Assembly: GCA_910577635.1 (NCBI GenBank) | Contig: CAJTNR010000027.1 | Span: 1 to 30,854 of the forward strand | Direction of reading: 5' to 3' | Origin: an uncultured Vampirovibrio sp. | Lineage (GTDB): Bacteria; Cyanobacteriota; Vampirovibrionia; Gastranaerophilales; Gastranaerophilaceae | DNA: 30,854 nt | Position numbers and translations under genes: made by a program | The notes under the pieces: model-generated | What the model was told of the DNA's origin: nothing | The model's input: only the letters and a program-made list of their open reading frames with translations | Databases searched by the model: none | Shown here: one piece after another, positions 7,201-15,207 of the stretch | How the letters are laid out: each line of letters opens with the position of its first letter | Numbering within the stretch: the first letter of the stretch is position 1

Positions 7201-7803
7201 ATGGCTAGATATAAAGGACCCACAAATAAATTATTCAGAAACTATGGTGTTAAGGATTTATCTAATCGCAAACTAACAACATCAATGAGACAAAATGCAT
7301 CAGGTCAACACGGTGCAGCAAGAAAAAAAGCTTCTGATTATGCTAATCAGCTAAAAGCAAAACAAACAATCAGAATGACATATTTAGTTAGTGAAAAACA
7401 ATTTGCTAAGTACTATGAAACTGCTTCAAGAAAAACAGGCGTAACAGGTACAATTATGCTTCAAACTCTTGAATCAAGACTAGATAATGTTCTATATAGA
7501 GCAGGTTTTGCTATCACAAGACGTCAAGCAAGACAAATCGTTAATCACGGACATGTTCTTGTTAATGGCAAAAAAGTAGACATTCCTTCTTATTTATTAA
7601 AAGCAGGCGATGTTGTTACAGTTAGAGAAAACTCAAAGGAATTTGTTAAGAGTGTAATTGAACAAATCGACTTAGCATTAAGCTATGCTTGGTTGAGCGT
7701 TGATAAAAATGAATTAAAAATTACATTTGACAGAATCCCTCAAAGAGAAGAGTTAGACCCTGAATTTAAAGAACAACTCGTTATTGAATATTACTCTAAA
7801 TAA
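7201..7803 (+). CDS. rpsD: 30S ribosomal protein S4
   Basis: 200 residues with the S4 N-terminal domain and the S4 RNA-binding domain (LESRLDNVLYRAGFAITRRQ, then NHGHVLVNGKKVDIPSY). No cysteines are present, so it is the zinc-free form. S4 nucleates 30S assembly, and in many bacteria it represses its own operon. Its place between rpsK and rpoA matches the proteobacterial alpha operon. From memory, photosynthetic cyanobacteria usually keep rpsD elsewhere, so this order is a small lineage clue. It starts with GGAGC before the ATG. Confidence 0.97.
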   Translation: MARYKGPTNKLFRNYGVKDLSNRKLTTSMRQNASGQHGAARKKASDYANQLKAKQTIRMTYLVSEKQFAKYYETASRKTGVTGTIMLQTLESRLDNVLYRAGFAITRRQARQIVNHGHVLVNGKKVDIPSYLLKAGDVVTVRENSKEFVKSVIEQIDLALSYAWLSVDKNELKITFDRIPQREELDPEFKEQLVIEYYSK

Positions 7804-7821
7804 TTAGGAGAGAATAAAATT

Positions 7822-8799
7822 ATGGAACTTAAAATTAAAAATATTAATACAACAACCTCCTCGGACGGTTCTCAATATGGAAAATTCGTTATTGAACCAT
7901 TGGAAAGAGGTTACGGGGCTACAATCGGTAATGCTTTAAGACGTGTTTTATTATCAAGTCTTGAAGGTGCTGCTGTGACTTCTGTTCGTATTGAGGGTAT
8001 TACTCACGAATATACTTCAATTCCTGGTGTTGTTGAAGATGTAATTGATATTATGCTAAATCTTAAATCTGTTGTTGTTAAAACAGACGCTTATGAACCA
8101 CAACACTTAAGATTAGATGCAACTACCCCTGGACCTGTTTTAGCAGGTGATATTGAACTTCCTGCAGGAGTAAAAATTGTTAATCCTGATTGTGTTATTT
8201 GCACATTATCAGAAGGCGGCTCAATCCATGCTGATATAGCGGTTGAAGTGGGTAAAGGCTATGTTACAACAGACGTTTTAAAAGAGCAGAAAAATGGTCT
8301 TCCAATCGATTTATTGCCAATTGACGCAGTATTTATGCCTGTTAAACGTGTAAGCTATAACGTTGAGCCTGCTCGTGTTGGAGAATCTTTGGATTTTGAT
8401 AAATTAACTCTTGAAATCTGGTCTAATGGTTCAATTGAAGTTGGTGCAGCATTATCTAAAGCTTCTAACTTATTAATTGAACACTTTAGCCAAATTGCAG
8501 GTATAACAGGTGCTGTTCCTCAAGTAAAACCTGAGGTTGTTGAGGTTGCAGAAGTTGAAGAAGCTCCAGCTCCTACATTATCAATTGAAGATTTAGAACT
8601 TTCAGTAAGAGCATACAATTGCTTAAAGAGAGCTTCAATAAACTCAATGAGTGAATTACTAAAGAAATCTGAACATGATTTATTAAATATTAAAAATTTC
8701 GGTAAAAAATCATCTGATGAAGTAATTGAAAAACTTCACCAAATGGGCTTGGATCTGCAACCTAATCCCGAGAATGTTGATGATTTGGAATTAATATAG
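7822..8799 (+). CDS. rpoA: RNA polymerase alpha subunit
   Basis: 325 residues. The N-terminal dimerisation/assembly domain shows ERGYGATIGNALRRVLLSSL and the EGITHEYTSIPGVVEDV motif. After a linker rich in Val, Glu and Pro (about 232-251) comes the C-terminal domain with LSVRAYNCLKRASINSMSEL and NFGKKSSDEVIEKL. The Arg of SVRAYN matches the UP-element-binding Arg of E. coli alpha. This is relevant here because the tRNA promoter at 24.7 kb has A-tract repeats that such a domain could bind. Normal length. Confidence 0.97.
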   Translation: MELKIKNINTTTSSDGSQYGKFVIEPLERGYGATIGNALRRVLLSSLEGAAVTSVRIEGITHEYTSIPGVVEDVIDIMLNLKSVVVKTDAYEPQHLRLDATTPGPVLAGDIELPAGVKIVNPDCVICTLSEGGSIHADIAVEVGKGYVTTDVLKEQKNGLPIDLLPIDAVFMPVKRVSYNVEPARVGESLDFDKLTLEIWSNGSIEVGAALSKASNLLIEHFSQIAGITGAVPQVKPEVVEVAEVEEAPAPTLSIEDLELSVRAYNCLKRASINSMSELLKKSEHDLLNIKNFGKKSSDEVIEKLHQMGLDLQPNPENVDDLELI

Positions 8800-8821
8800 T
8801 CAAAAATAAGGAAATAATACA

Positions 8822-9250
8822 ATGAGACACGGTCGTAAAATTCATAAACTATCAAAAGCTGCTGATCAAAGAAAAGCTTTGCTTCGTTCTTTAGCTTCAC
8901 AGTTGTTTTTGAATGGTGAGATAACTACTACAATGGCTAGAGCAAAAGCTCTTAAACCATTTGCTGAATCAATTATCACTTTTGCCAAAAAAGGCGATTT
9001 AGCTGCTCGTCGCGAAGCTAAAAAAGATATCTATGATATTGAAACAGAAAAATTTATCGATACTGAAACAGGTGAACTATTTGATACATTGCCTGAGGGA
9101 AGAAAACTTCCAAAACAGTCTGTATTAAGACAGTTGTTTTCAGTTATCGGGAAAAAATATGCAACACGAAACGGCGGTTATACAAGAATTTTAAGATTAA
9201 CCCCAAGACGTGGTGATAATGCAGAAATGGCATTAATTCAATTAGTTTAA
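8822..9250 (+). CDS. rplQ: 50S ribosomal protein L17, with internal insertion
   Basis: 142 residues. The start MRHGRKIHKLSKAADQRKAL and the end YTRILRLTPRRGDNAEMALI are standard L17. Compared with the common short form of about 116-120 residues, about 25-28 extra residues lie in the middle (about residues 78-104, including DTETGELFDTLPEGRKLP), between the helix DIYD and the VLRQLF helix. The insert keeps the frame and looks structured (two acidic beta-like turns), so it is probably a lineage feature rather than a frameshift. L17 lies near the peptide exit tunnel. The stop codon shares its last A with the truA start. Confidence 0.95.
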   Translation: MRHGRKIHKLSKAADQRKALLRSLASQLFLNGEITTTMARAKALKPFAESIITFAKKGDLAARREAKKDIYDIETEKFIDTETGELFDTLPEGRKLPKQSVLRQLFSVIGKKYATRNGGYTRILRLTPRRGDNAEMALIQLV

Positions 9251-10053
9251 TGCTAAATAAAAAAAGATACATCATTTGCTTTGAGTTTTTAGGGGCTGCT
9301 TTTTTTGGAAGCCAAAAGCAAAAAGATAAAAGAACAGTCCAGCAAGAAATCGAAAAAGCAATTTGTACATTGACAAAAGATAGAATATCTATTTTCTTAT
9401 CAGGAAGGACGGATGCTAAAGTCAGCGCAAAATTTCAATGTGCACACTTTGACTCTGGTTCAATAATAGAAAATTTTGATAAATTTTTATATTCTTTGAA
9501 TTCTATTCTTCCTTCTGATATAAAAGTTTTTGAAATAAAAGAAGTTTCAAAAACTTTTCATGCTCAAAAATCGGCTAAGTATAAGCATTACAGATACTCA
9601 ATCTTAAACGACCCGGTTGCTTCGGTTTTTTCTGATTCTTATCTGTTTTATCCTTATCATAAGCTGGATATTGAAAGAATTAACAAAAGTCTTTCTTATT
9701 TGGTCGGTTATCACGATTTTAGCGCATTTAAATCTAAGTCAACTAACCCTTACAATGACTGTACTATTTACTATGCCAGGGCGTGTCAAAAAAAAGTAAA
9801 TAGATCTAATTTTATCTTTATCGATATTATAGGGAACAGGTTTCTTTATAATATGGTACGAACAATAGTCGGTGAAGTACTTTTTATTGAGCGCAGCAAT
9901 CTTGATTGTTTAACAATGAAAAAAGTACTTGATTCAAAAAATAGAGCCAAGGCTGCAGATGTCCAGGAAGCAAAAGCTCTTTGTTTAGAATATGTCGGTT
10001 ATAATGATGTTAATTTATATATTCAAAAGAAATTCATAAAGGAAGGTAAATAA
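9250..10053 (+). CDS. truA: tRNA pseudouridine(38-40) synthase
   Basis: 267 residues. The family motif SGRTDAKVSA at 51-60 contains the catalytic Asp55 (usual form GRTDAGV; here Lys replaces Gly). Other landmarks are FFGSQKQKDKRTVQQEIEKA and a C-terminal NRFLYNMVRTIVGEVL. TruA modifies uridines in the anticodon stem-loop of many tRNAs. The ATG overlaps the rplQ stop by one base and the stop overlaps rplM by one base, so translation is probably coupled. It lacks its own clear ribosome binding site. Confidence 0.95.
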   Translation: MLNKKRYIICFEFLGAAFFGSQKQKDKRTVQQEIEKAICTLTKDRISIFLSGRTDAKVSAKFQCAHFDSGSIIENFDKFLYSLNSILPSDIKVFEIKEVSKTFHAQKSAKYKHYRYSILNDPVASVFSDSYLFYPYHKLDIERINKSLSYLVGYHDFSAFKSKSTNPYNDCTIYYARACQKKVNRSNFIFIDIIGNRFLYNMVRTIVGEVLFIERSNLDCLTMKKVLDSKNRAKAADVQEAKALCLEYVGYNDVNLYIQKKFIKEGK

Positions 10054-10493
10054 TGAAAACATTTAGTGCAAAACCTCTTGAAGTAGAAAGGAAATGGTAT
10101 CTTATTGATGCTGACGGCGCTGCTTTGGGCAGATTGGCAGTTGTTGCTGCAAATATCCTAAGAGGTAAGAACAAACCTCAATATACGCCTAATGTTGATA
10201 CAGGTGATTTTGTTATTGTTATCAATGCTGATAAAATTCAGGTATCAGGCAAAAAAGAAACTGATAAAATGTATCGTTCTCACTCTGGATACCCGGGTGG
10301 TTTTAAAGAAATCAGCTTCAAAGCTTTAATGGAAAGAGCTCCTGAGCGCGCAATTGAAAAAGCAATCAAAGGAATGCTTCCGCATAATACTTTAGGCAGT
10401 GAACAATTCCAAAAACTAAAAGTATACGCAGGCCCTGAGCATCCGCATGCTGCTCAAAAACCTGTTGTATATGAACTAAAAGGAGATAAGTAA
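10053..10493 (+). CDS. rplM: 50S ribosomal protein L13
   Basis: 146 residues with RKWYLIDADGAALGRLAVVA, DKMYRSHSGYPGGFKEISFK and PERAIEKAIKGMLPHNTLG, all typical L13. It is an early-assembling 50S protein. An AAGGAAGG sequence inside the end of truA serves as ribosome binding site, and one base overlaps truA. It is followed by rpsI with another one-base overlap, the usual L13-S9 pair. Confidence 0.97.
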   Translation: MKTFSAKPLEVERKWYLIDADGAALGRLAVVAANILRGKNKPQYTPNVDTGDFVIVINADKIQVSGKKETDKMYRSHSGYPGGFKEISFKALMERAPERAIEKAIKGMLPHNTLGSEQFQKLKVYAGPEHPHAAQKPVVYELKGDK

Positions 10494-10891
10494 TGGCTAA
10501 TAAAAACGAAGTAGTAAAAACAGGCAGAAGAAAATGTTCAATTGCTACAGCTAAAGTTGTTTCAGGCAAAGGAAGAGTTTTTGTTAATGGAAAAACTTTA
10601 AAAGGATATTTTGGCAATCGTCCTTCACTTGAGATGACAATTTATAGACCCTTGGTATTGACTGAAAATCAAGATAAATTTGATATTAGAGTTAAAGCTA
10701 TAGGCGGTGGTGTTTCTGCTCAAGCGGATGCTATTCAGCTGGCAATTTCAAGAGCACTGGTTGATATAAACGAAGAATTTAAACAACCATTAAAACAAGA
10801 AGGCTTATTAACACGCGATGCACGTATTAAAGAGCGTAAGAAATATGGTAGAAAAAGAGCTAGAAAAAGATTCCAGTTCTCAAAAAGATAA
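10493..10891 (+). CDS. rpsI: 30S ribosomal protein S9
   Basis: 132 residues. Landmarks are TGRRKCSIATAKVVSGKGR, AIGGGVSAQADAIQLAISRA and the basic tail KKYGRKRARKRFQFSKR whose final Lys-Arg reaches the P-site tRNA. It is the last gene of the operon: a hairpin follows and the next gene is unrelated. The rpmE that usually follows in cyanobacteria is absent here. Confidence 0.97.
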   Translation: MANKNEVVKTGRRKCSIATAKVVSGKGRVFVNGKTLKGYFGNRPSLEMTIYRPLVLTENQDKFDIRVKAIGGGVSAQADAIQLAISRALVDINEEFKQPLKQEGLLTRDARIKERKKYGRKRARKRFQFSKR

Positions 10892-10912
10892 TTTTTTCTT
10901 GAAAAGTATAAA

Positions 10913-10947
10913 AATACAGCCGCTCTTAATTCAAGGGTGGCTGTATT
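10913..10947 (+). terminator. Hairpin after the ribosomal operon
   Basis: A 15-bp stem, AATACAGCCGCTCTT (10913-10927) with AAGGGTGGCTGTATT (10933-10947), contains two G-U wobbles and has a 5-base loop. It stands 22 bases after the rpsI stop. The T-run that should follow is missing, so it may act as a 3'-end stabiliser or a weak terminator. Confidence 0.55.
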
Positions 10948-10992
10948 GTATTGATACTTGAAAAAAAAACATAGTTTACTTATACTTGGAGT

Positions 10993-11619
10993 ATGGAAAG
11001 TTTGTCAAGCAAAGAAAGTTTTTTTATAGGTCTTGGGCTGAGTAATAATTCTAATAATGATAGTTCAATTTGTGTTCTTGATAGACAATCAAGAATTATT
11101 CTGATTGATAAGTTTTATTTTGCTCAGGATATTGAATATTTTTTTGAAACATCCCCTTATGTTAAAAATTCCATGGTTTGTGTGTCTGTTGCTTATGATA
11201 ATAAAATGCTCAATGGAAAATGGAGAATCCATACAAAGAATTATAAGGTTTTAGGTGATTACTTTAAAGTAAACAGGGATGATTGGACAAATAGGGTTTC
11301 TCATAGATGCTGCGATATTCTAAAAAAAATCCAGCAGCAGAATATTAAGGTTATAAGAGCTGATATTAACCAGCTTCGATTGTCTTATGGAATCAGCGCG
11401 CATTATCTGCAAGGTTCAAGTGTGGATTGCAAAAATTTGCAGACCGGTTTAAAAATTAAATATGGATTTTGTGAACTTCCTGATAATATGCTAAGTTTTT
11501 CAAGCCTGCAATCGATAATTTGCGCTATGTTTGCTATGGATTATGCAAATAATATAAAAACTAAAGAAATTTTTAGAATTGATTCTATTCCTGTTCTATC
11601 AAGAGCGAATAATGCATAA
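10993..11619 (+). CDS. Uncharacterised soluble protein, possibly RNase-H-like fold
   Basis: 208 residues, no signal peptide or membrane segment. The N-terminus (FFIGLGLSNNSNNDSSICVL, then a second strand IILIDKFYF) and a later alternation of strands and helices (VCVSVAYDN, KVIRADINQLR, SLQSIICAMFAMDYAN) resemble RNase-H-fold/DUF429-type proteins in outline. I cannot identify the set of catalytic acids with certainty, so the fold is a guess. It has its own short upstream region after the S9 hairpin and no clear ribosome binding site beyond CTTGGAG before the ATG. Two hairpins follow it. Function unknown. Confidence 0.6.
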   Translation: MESLSSKESFFIGLGLSNNSNNDSSICVLDRQSRIILIDKFYFAQDIEYFFETSPYVKNSMVCVSVAYDNKMLNGKWRIHTKNYKVLGDYFKVNRDDWTNRVSHRCCDILKKIQQQNIKVIRADINQLRLSYGISAHYLQGSSVDCKNLQTGLKIKYGFCELPDNMLSFSSLQSIICAMFAMDYANNIKTKEIFRIDSIPVLSRANNA

Positions 11620-11625
11620 AAAAAT

Positions 11626-11649
11626 GCCCTTTTGTTTTTCAAAAAGGGC
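11626..11649. terminator. Terminator between convergent genes (acts best on minus strand)
   Basis: The stem GCCCTTTT (11626-11633) with AAAAGGGC (11642-11649) has an 8-base loop. On the minus strand it is followed by ATTTTTTTAT, a proper U-tract for the membrane protein gene. On the plus strand it lies 7 bases after the stop of the 10993-11619 gene. Confidence 0.75.
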
Positions 11650-11662
11650 TTAGTAGCAAATA

Positions 11663-11694
11663 CGGCATTATACTTTTATAGACGTATAATGCCG
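11663..11694. terminator. Second perfect hairpin, partner of the terminator
   Basis: CGGCATTATAC (11663-11673) and GTATAATGCCG (11684-11694) form an exact 11-bp stem with a 10-base loop, 13 bases from the first hairpin. It lacks an adjacent U-tract on the minus strand, so it may be a transcript-end stabiliser or a protein-binding palindrome; each arm also contains a TATAATGCC-like half-site. Confidence 0.5.
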
Positions 11695-11714
11695 AAATAA
11701 GTTTCAAAATTTTT

Positions 11715-12302
11715 TTATTTTATTATTTTTTTAGTATAAATATAGACCAAACTAAACAAAAGACAATAAAGAGTAAACTCTGCAATTTCTTCAAATGCTG
11801 TATTGTGCATAAATCTTTCGCAATAAATCTGTGCTATCGTCATAAAGATGCAGCCAGATAGAGTGTAAAAGGGGAATTTAATATTTTTTATTATTTCAAT
11901 TATATCTACCCAAATTTTGTTAATAACTGCCCATAGACAAGAAGCTGTAATATATATCCCTACAATAATATGGGCTAAAAAGCCATATTTATAATGACTC
12001 CAAGGGTAAAAGTCATGCGGGTTATCTGGAAGCTGGCAAAACAAAACCCTTCCATAGTTAAATTCTCTTGCTATCATTAAAAATAGAACAAGAGCTATAA
12101 ATGTAAAAAAAGTTTTATATTTTTTTGCCCTTAAACACAAAACAATCCCTAAAAAGAGCGGAATAATTGCAATGTTTTCATAAATTGTATTTTCAAGAAT
12201 TTCATCAACTGCAAAAACGTTTGCCCAAATTAAAGAAACAACAAGAACTGCAATTGCAATAAAATCTACTTTGTAAAACTTAAAATCCAGATGTTTAAAC
12301 AT
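11715..12302 (-). CDS. Integral membrane protein, unknown
   Basis: 195 residues with about five to six hydrophobic helices starting near residues 14, 45, 65, 110, 145 and 170. Charged residues inside or next to the helices stand out: AREFNYGR after helix 3, PWSHYKYGFLAH before helix 4, and ERFMHNTAFEEIAEF before the last helix. This cluster of His, Glu and Arg could form a metal or lipid-head-group site, as in membrane hydrolases, but I recognise no named family. It is a single gene with its own terminator; no good Shine-Dalgarno beyond AAGGAAA. Divergent from the FlhA-like gene. Confidence 0.65.
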   Translation of the reverse strand: MFKHLDFKFYKVDFIAIAVLVVSLIWANVFAVDEILENTIYENIAIIPLFLGIVLCLRAKKYKTFFTFIALVLFLMIAREFNYGRVLFCQLPDNPHDFYPWSHYKYGFLAHIIVGIYITASCLWAVINKIWVDIIEIIKNIKFPFYTLSGCIFMTIAQIYCERFMHNTAFEEIAEFTLYCLLFSLVYIYTKKIIK

Positions 12303-12360
12303 GATTTTTCCTTAATATAATTTAATTTTTATTTTAACACAACCATGATAAAATAAAAAT

Positions 12361-13812
12361 ATGAACAAACAATTCAAACAAGAATTCTCAATCAAACAAG
12401 TGCCCACAGATGATGCGCTTTTACTTGAAAATACACTTAATGCGATGTCAAGCACCAATTGGGAGCTGTATTCGATTTATGAAGCTGAGCAAAACTCGAA
12501 AATTGTCTATAACTGCATTTTCGTCAAAGAAACCCAGAATTTAGATGATGATATTGAAGATGATATAGTAAACTTTAGAAGCACTGTTGAAAAAATGCTT
12601 TATTCAACAGAAGAGCCTTATGAGCTTTGTATGAATTTACAGAAAAAAATAAGAGATAAAAAAGAAAAAATCGAACGTGTTAAAAAGTTTTTAGAAACAT
12701 CAAAAGACGAAGAACGAGAGCTTTTAAACGATGAAATTAGAAAAGATATTGATGAGCTTAATAATCTAAAAAGAGATTTAAAGGAGGTGTTATCCCCTTC
12801 TAAGATGTCGAGGTTTTTAGGTGAGGAAAAACTATCAATTAGTTTGTCATCTGAGAACTATCAGTTGTGCAATCCCCAGCTTGAAAAAAATTTGCTGTCT
12901 CAAACTGTTAAAGTTCGTCAGGATCTAACTCAGGAATTGGGCTATATTATTCCTAAAGTCCAGTTTATTGAAAACACGTCTTTAGATGAGTTTGACTTCT
13001 CAATTAATGTACATGGGGTTAGTGTTGCAAATTCTAAAGTTTATCCTGATCATATTTGCTTTTTTGAAGATGAACTCAACTTATCCAAGGCTCCTAAAAA
13101 CTCATACAGGGTAAAAGACCCTTTAACTAAAAGAAAGCTTATCTGGATTGAGCAACAGGAGTGTAAGGACTTCTGGGCGCAAGGTATTGAGCCGACACAA
13201 TACATTGCAACTTATCTTAGTTACTATACAATTTTCCATATTGATGAGATTTTTGACTACAACGATCTCAATCGATATGTTGATTTTGTTGCTAATAAAA
13301 ACTCTTTTTTAACAGATACAATCCTGGGTGATTATATTTCAATTTCAGAACTCAAATATTTACTTGTACAATTGTTAAGAGAAAAAGTTTCAATAAAAGA
13401 TATAACTTATATTTTCGAAAAACTGAACGATTTTTCAGATGATCCTGATAAAACAGATTTACTCGAAAAATTAAGAGTTTCACTATCAAGACAAATTTCT
13501 GCAAGTGTTTCTAATAAAGATAAAGAAATTTTTGCTTTTGAAATTGATTCCGATACTCTTGATTTGCTGCAAAAACAAACCAACACTGAAGAATCGAGCA
13601 TTAGAATTGATTTATCAAAGTTTGCAAAATTCAAGAAGATTTTAAAGGAAACAAAAGACGAAATATTTGATAAAAACGCAGTTATTGTGGTTCCGCAGCG
13701 CTACAGGCAAATAATCTTCATTCTTGTTTCGCAATTGTTTATGGATATTCCCGTAATTTGTTATGAAGAAATTGCACTTGATTACAAACTTACGATTCTT
13801 GGAAAAATATAG
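12361..13812 (+). CDS. Soluble FlhA cytoplasmic-domain-like (FHIPEP) protein
   Basis: 483 residues, no membrane helix. Residues 1-56 resemble a DUF4177-type small beta domain (STNWELYSIYEAE...NCIFVKE); 90-145 is a charged coiled coil. From about 170 to the end the protein matches the cytoplasmic domain of FlhA/InvA export-gate proteins. The matches in order are VRQDLTQELGYIIPKVQFIE; IWIEQQECKDFWAQGIEPTQ; YIATYLSYYTIFHIDEIF; SELKYLLVQLLREKVSIKDI; LRVSLSRQI; and VVPQRYRQIIF...VICYEEI. In flagellar and virulence type III systems this domain docks export substrates and chaperones, and is always tethered to an eight-helix membrane part. Here that part is absent and no flagellar gene is near. The start ATG 12361 lacks a strong ribosome binding site. 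The stop abuts the XRE gene stop. The homology is strong by eye; the role is unknown. Confidence 0.8.
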   Translation: MNKQFKQEFSIKQVPTDDALLLENTLNAMSSTNWELYSIYEAEQNSKIVYNCIFVKETQNLDDDIEDDIVNFRSTVEKMLYSTEEPYELCMNLQKKIRDKKEKIERVKKFLETSKDEERELLNDEIRKDIDELNNLKRDLKEVLSPSKMSRFLGEEKLSISLSSENYQLCNPQLEKNLLSQTVKVRQDLTQELGYIIPKVQFIENTSLDEFDFSINVHGVSVANSKVYPDHICFFEDELNLSKAPKNSYRVKDPLTKRKLIWIEQQECKDFWAQGIEPTQYIATYLSYYTIFHIDEIFDYNDLNRYVDFVANKNSFLTDTILGDYISISELKYLLVQLLREKVSIKDITYIFEKLNDFSDDPDKTDLLEKLRVSLSRQISASVSNKDKEIFAFEIDSDTLDLLQKQTNTEESSIRIDLSKFAKFKKILKETKDEIFDKNAVIVVPQRYRQIIFILVSQLFMDIPVICYEEIALDYKLTILGKI

Positions 13813-14145
13813 TTATCTATAATCTTCTATACTTCTCATAAGTTTATACAGAAGTTGTTTTTCTTTTAATGAATAGTTGTGATAAATTTTTCTAATTCTT
13901 TCATCTAATAAATTTTCCTCCTGCAAATGATTAAATTCAAAAAACTCATTAGCATCAACATCTAAGCCTTTAACAATTTTGTAAAAAGAATTTAGTGAAG
14001 GCAGAATTTTCCCCGTTTCAATTTTTGAATAGTTTGAAATATCTATATTAGATTTATCACAAACTTCATCTTGAGTTAGTTTTTTACCTTTTCTAATCTC
14101 TTTTAATCTTTTTGCAAAGAATTTTTTATCAAACGTTTCATCCAT
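13813..14145 (-). CDS. XRE-family helix-turn-helix regulator
   Basis: 110 residues. HTH_3 domain at about 8-66: FAKRLKEIRKGKKLTQDEVC, then the recognition helix in NIDISNYSKIETGKILPS, and the FYKIVKGLDVDANEFFEF helix pair. The tail (70-110) is helical and acidic/basic. It is a paralogue of the right-edge regulator 30247-30582, sharing KEIRK.KKLTQ, the DI.N.S.IE.GK motif and the F.F.HL/I turn. No Shine-Dalgarno is visible; a 12-bp palindrome sits two bases before the ATG, suggesting autorepression that would cover the translation start region. Its end touches the FlhA-like gene end without a gap. Confidence 0.8.
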   Translation of the reverse strand: MDETFDKKFFAKRLKEIRKGKKLTQDEVCDKSNIDISNYSKIETGKILPSLNSFYKIVKGLDVDANEFFEFNHLQEENLLDERIRKIYHNYSLKEKQLLYKLMRSIEDYR

Positions 14146-14147
14146 TT

Positions 14148-14192
14148 GTTAATATTAACTTTTTAATTATAGAAAATTAATGGCAAATTTGC
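14148..14192. promoter_or_regulatory. Two palindromes upstream of the XRE gene, candidate operators
   Basis: GTTAATATTAAC (14148-14159) is an exact 12-bp palindrome two bases upstream of the XRE start codon. GCAAATTTGC (14183-14192) is an exact 10-bp palindrome in the divergent region shared with the HAD gene. In sequence this AT-rich, short palindromes occur by chance, so binding is only plausible. Confidence 0.3.
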
Positions 14193-14263
14193 TAATTTAT
14201 TATATAAAAACTTTGAATTTTATGTTATATTTACAAGTGTTATTTAATAAAAAGGAATAGCAA

Positions 14264-14617
14264 ATGAAAAAAGAATTCGTCATAAAAATTCTAATTGATT
14301 TAGATGGTGTGTTAAATCAATATAGCGGAAACTATGATGAAAACTATATTCCCGGACCAAAAGAAGGTGTTAGGAATTTTTTAAAAAAATTAAAGAAAGA
14401 ATTTAGCAACCCAAAACTTTATCTTTTTAGCTCAAGAAATTTGTTATTGGTTTCAAAATGGCTTATAGATAATCATTTGGATAAATATTTTGAAGATGTT
14501 ACAAATATAAAAAATCAAACTTATATTATTATTGACGATCGAGCCATTTGTTTTAAGGGTAATTATAATGAGACTTTAAAGGAATTGAAAAACTTTTTGC
14601 CTTATTATAAAAACTAA
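14264..14617 (+). CDS. HAD-superfamily phosphatase-like protein
   Basis: 117 residues, the minimal HAD size with no cap domain. Motif I is ILIDLDGVLN (nucleophile Asp plus the +2 Asp). Motif II is LYLFSSRN (Ser). Motif IV is YIIIDDRAICFKGNY. Such small proteins occur as nucleotide or sugar phosphatases and near phage genes; the substrate is unknown. AAAAAGGAATAG is a good ribosome binding site for ATG 14264. The gene is divergent from the XRE gene and overlaps the end of plsY by four bases in the convergent orientation. Confidence 0.75.
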   Translation: MKKEFVIKILIDLDGVLNQYSGNYDENYIPGPKEGVRNFLKKLKKEFSNPKLYLFSSRNLLLVSKWLIDNHLDKYFEDVTNIKNQTYIIIDDRAICFKGNYNETLKELKNFLPYYKN

Positions 14618-15207
14618 ATTTTATTCTCTTTGCCTTCAATTAATCTTTGAATATTTTGTCTATGTAAATAAATTATATAAATAGCAGCGATTGCACAATA
14701 AATGATATATCCAATCGGATTTTTAAATAAATACATAAGGATTATAGAGGATAGAACAGCAACAATAGAACCAACAGATACATATCTTGTTATATATGTA
14801 ACTATAGCCCAAATTAAAGCTACTAAAAGCCCTGCAAGAGGGTTTAGCGCAAGAATTGTTCCGACCCCTGAAGCAACCGATTTTCCACCTTTAAACTGCA
14901 AAAACAAGGGTTTTGAATGCCCTATTATTACAAAAACCGCACTAATAACAGCGTAAAAACCAAAAATATCTGTTGTGAGAGTTTTTGCTAAAACTACGGG
15001 CAGAGCGCCTTTAATAGCATCTAAGATCATTACAATAAAAAACCACTTAGTGCCCAGTTCTCTTTTAACATTTGTTGCTCCTGTTGAACCTGAGCCTATT
15101 GTTCTTATATCTTTACCTGTTTTAATTTTTACAATCAAATATCCTGTAGGAATTGAACCGATTAAGTAAGCAATTAGTGCAAAAAGCGCAATGTATAAAT
15201 AATTCAT
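14614..15207 (-). CDS. plsY: Acyl-phosphate:glycerol-3-phosphate acyltransferase
   Basis: 197 residues, normal PlsY length, five or more membrane helices. The three conserved loops are visible: IGSIPTGYLIVKIKTGKDIR; GSGSTGATNVKRELG (usual G-S-G-N-x-G-A-T-N, here Ser for Asn); and HSKPLFLQFKGGKSVASGVG. PlsY makes lysophosphatidic acid, the first acylation step of phospholipid synthesis. Its ATG overlaps the der stop by one base, so der-plsY is one translationally coupled operon. Confidence 0.93.
   Translation of the reverse strand: MNYLYIALFALIAYLIGSIPTGYLIVKIKTGKDIRTIGSGSTGATNVKRELGTKWFFIVMILDAIKGALPVVLAKTLTTDIFGFYAVISAVFVIIGHSKPLFLQFKGGKSVASGVGTILALNPLAGLLVALIWAIVTYITRYVSVGSIVAVLSSIILMYLFKNPIGYIIYCAIAAIYIIYLHRQNIQRLIEGKENKI

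Noticed and set aside
10366..10617. Minus-strand open frame across rplM/rpsI
   Set aside because: It is antisense to two certain ribosomal protein genes and spans their junction.
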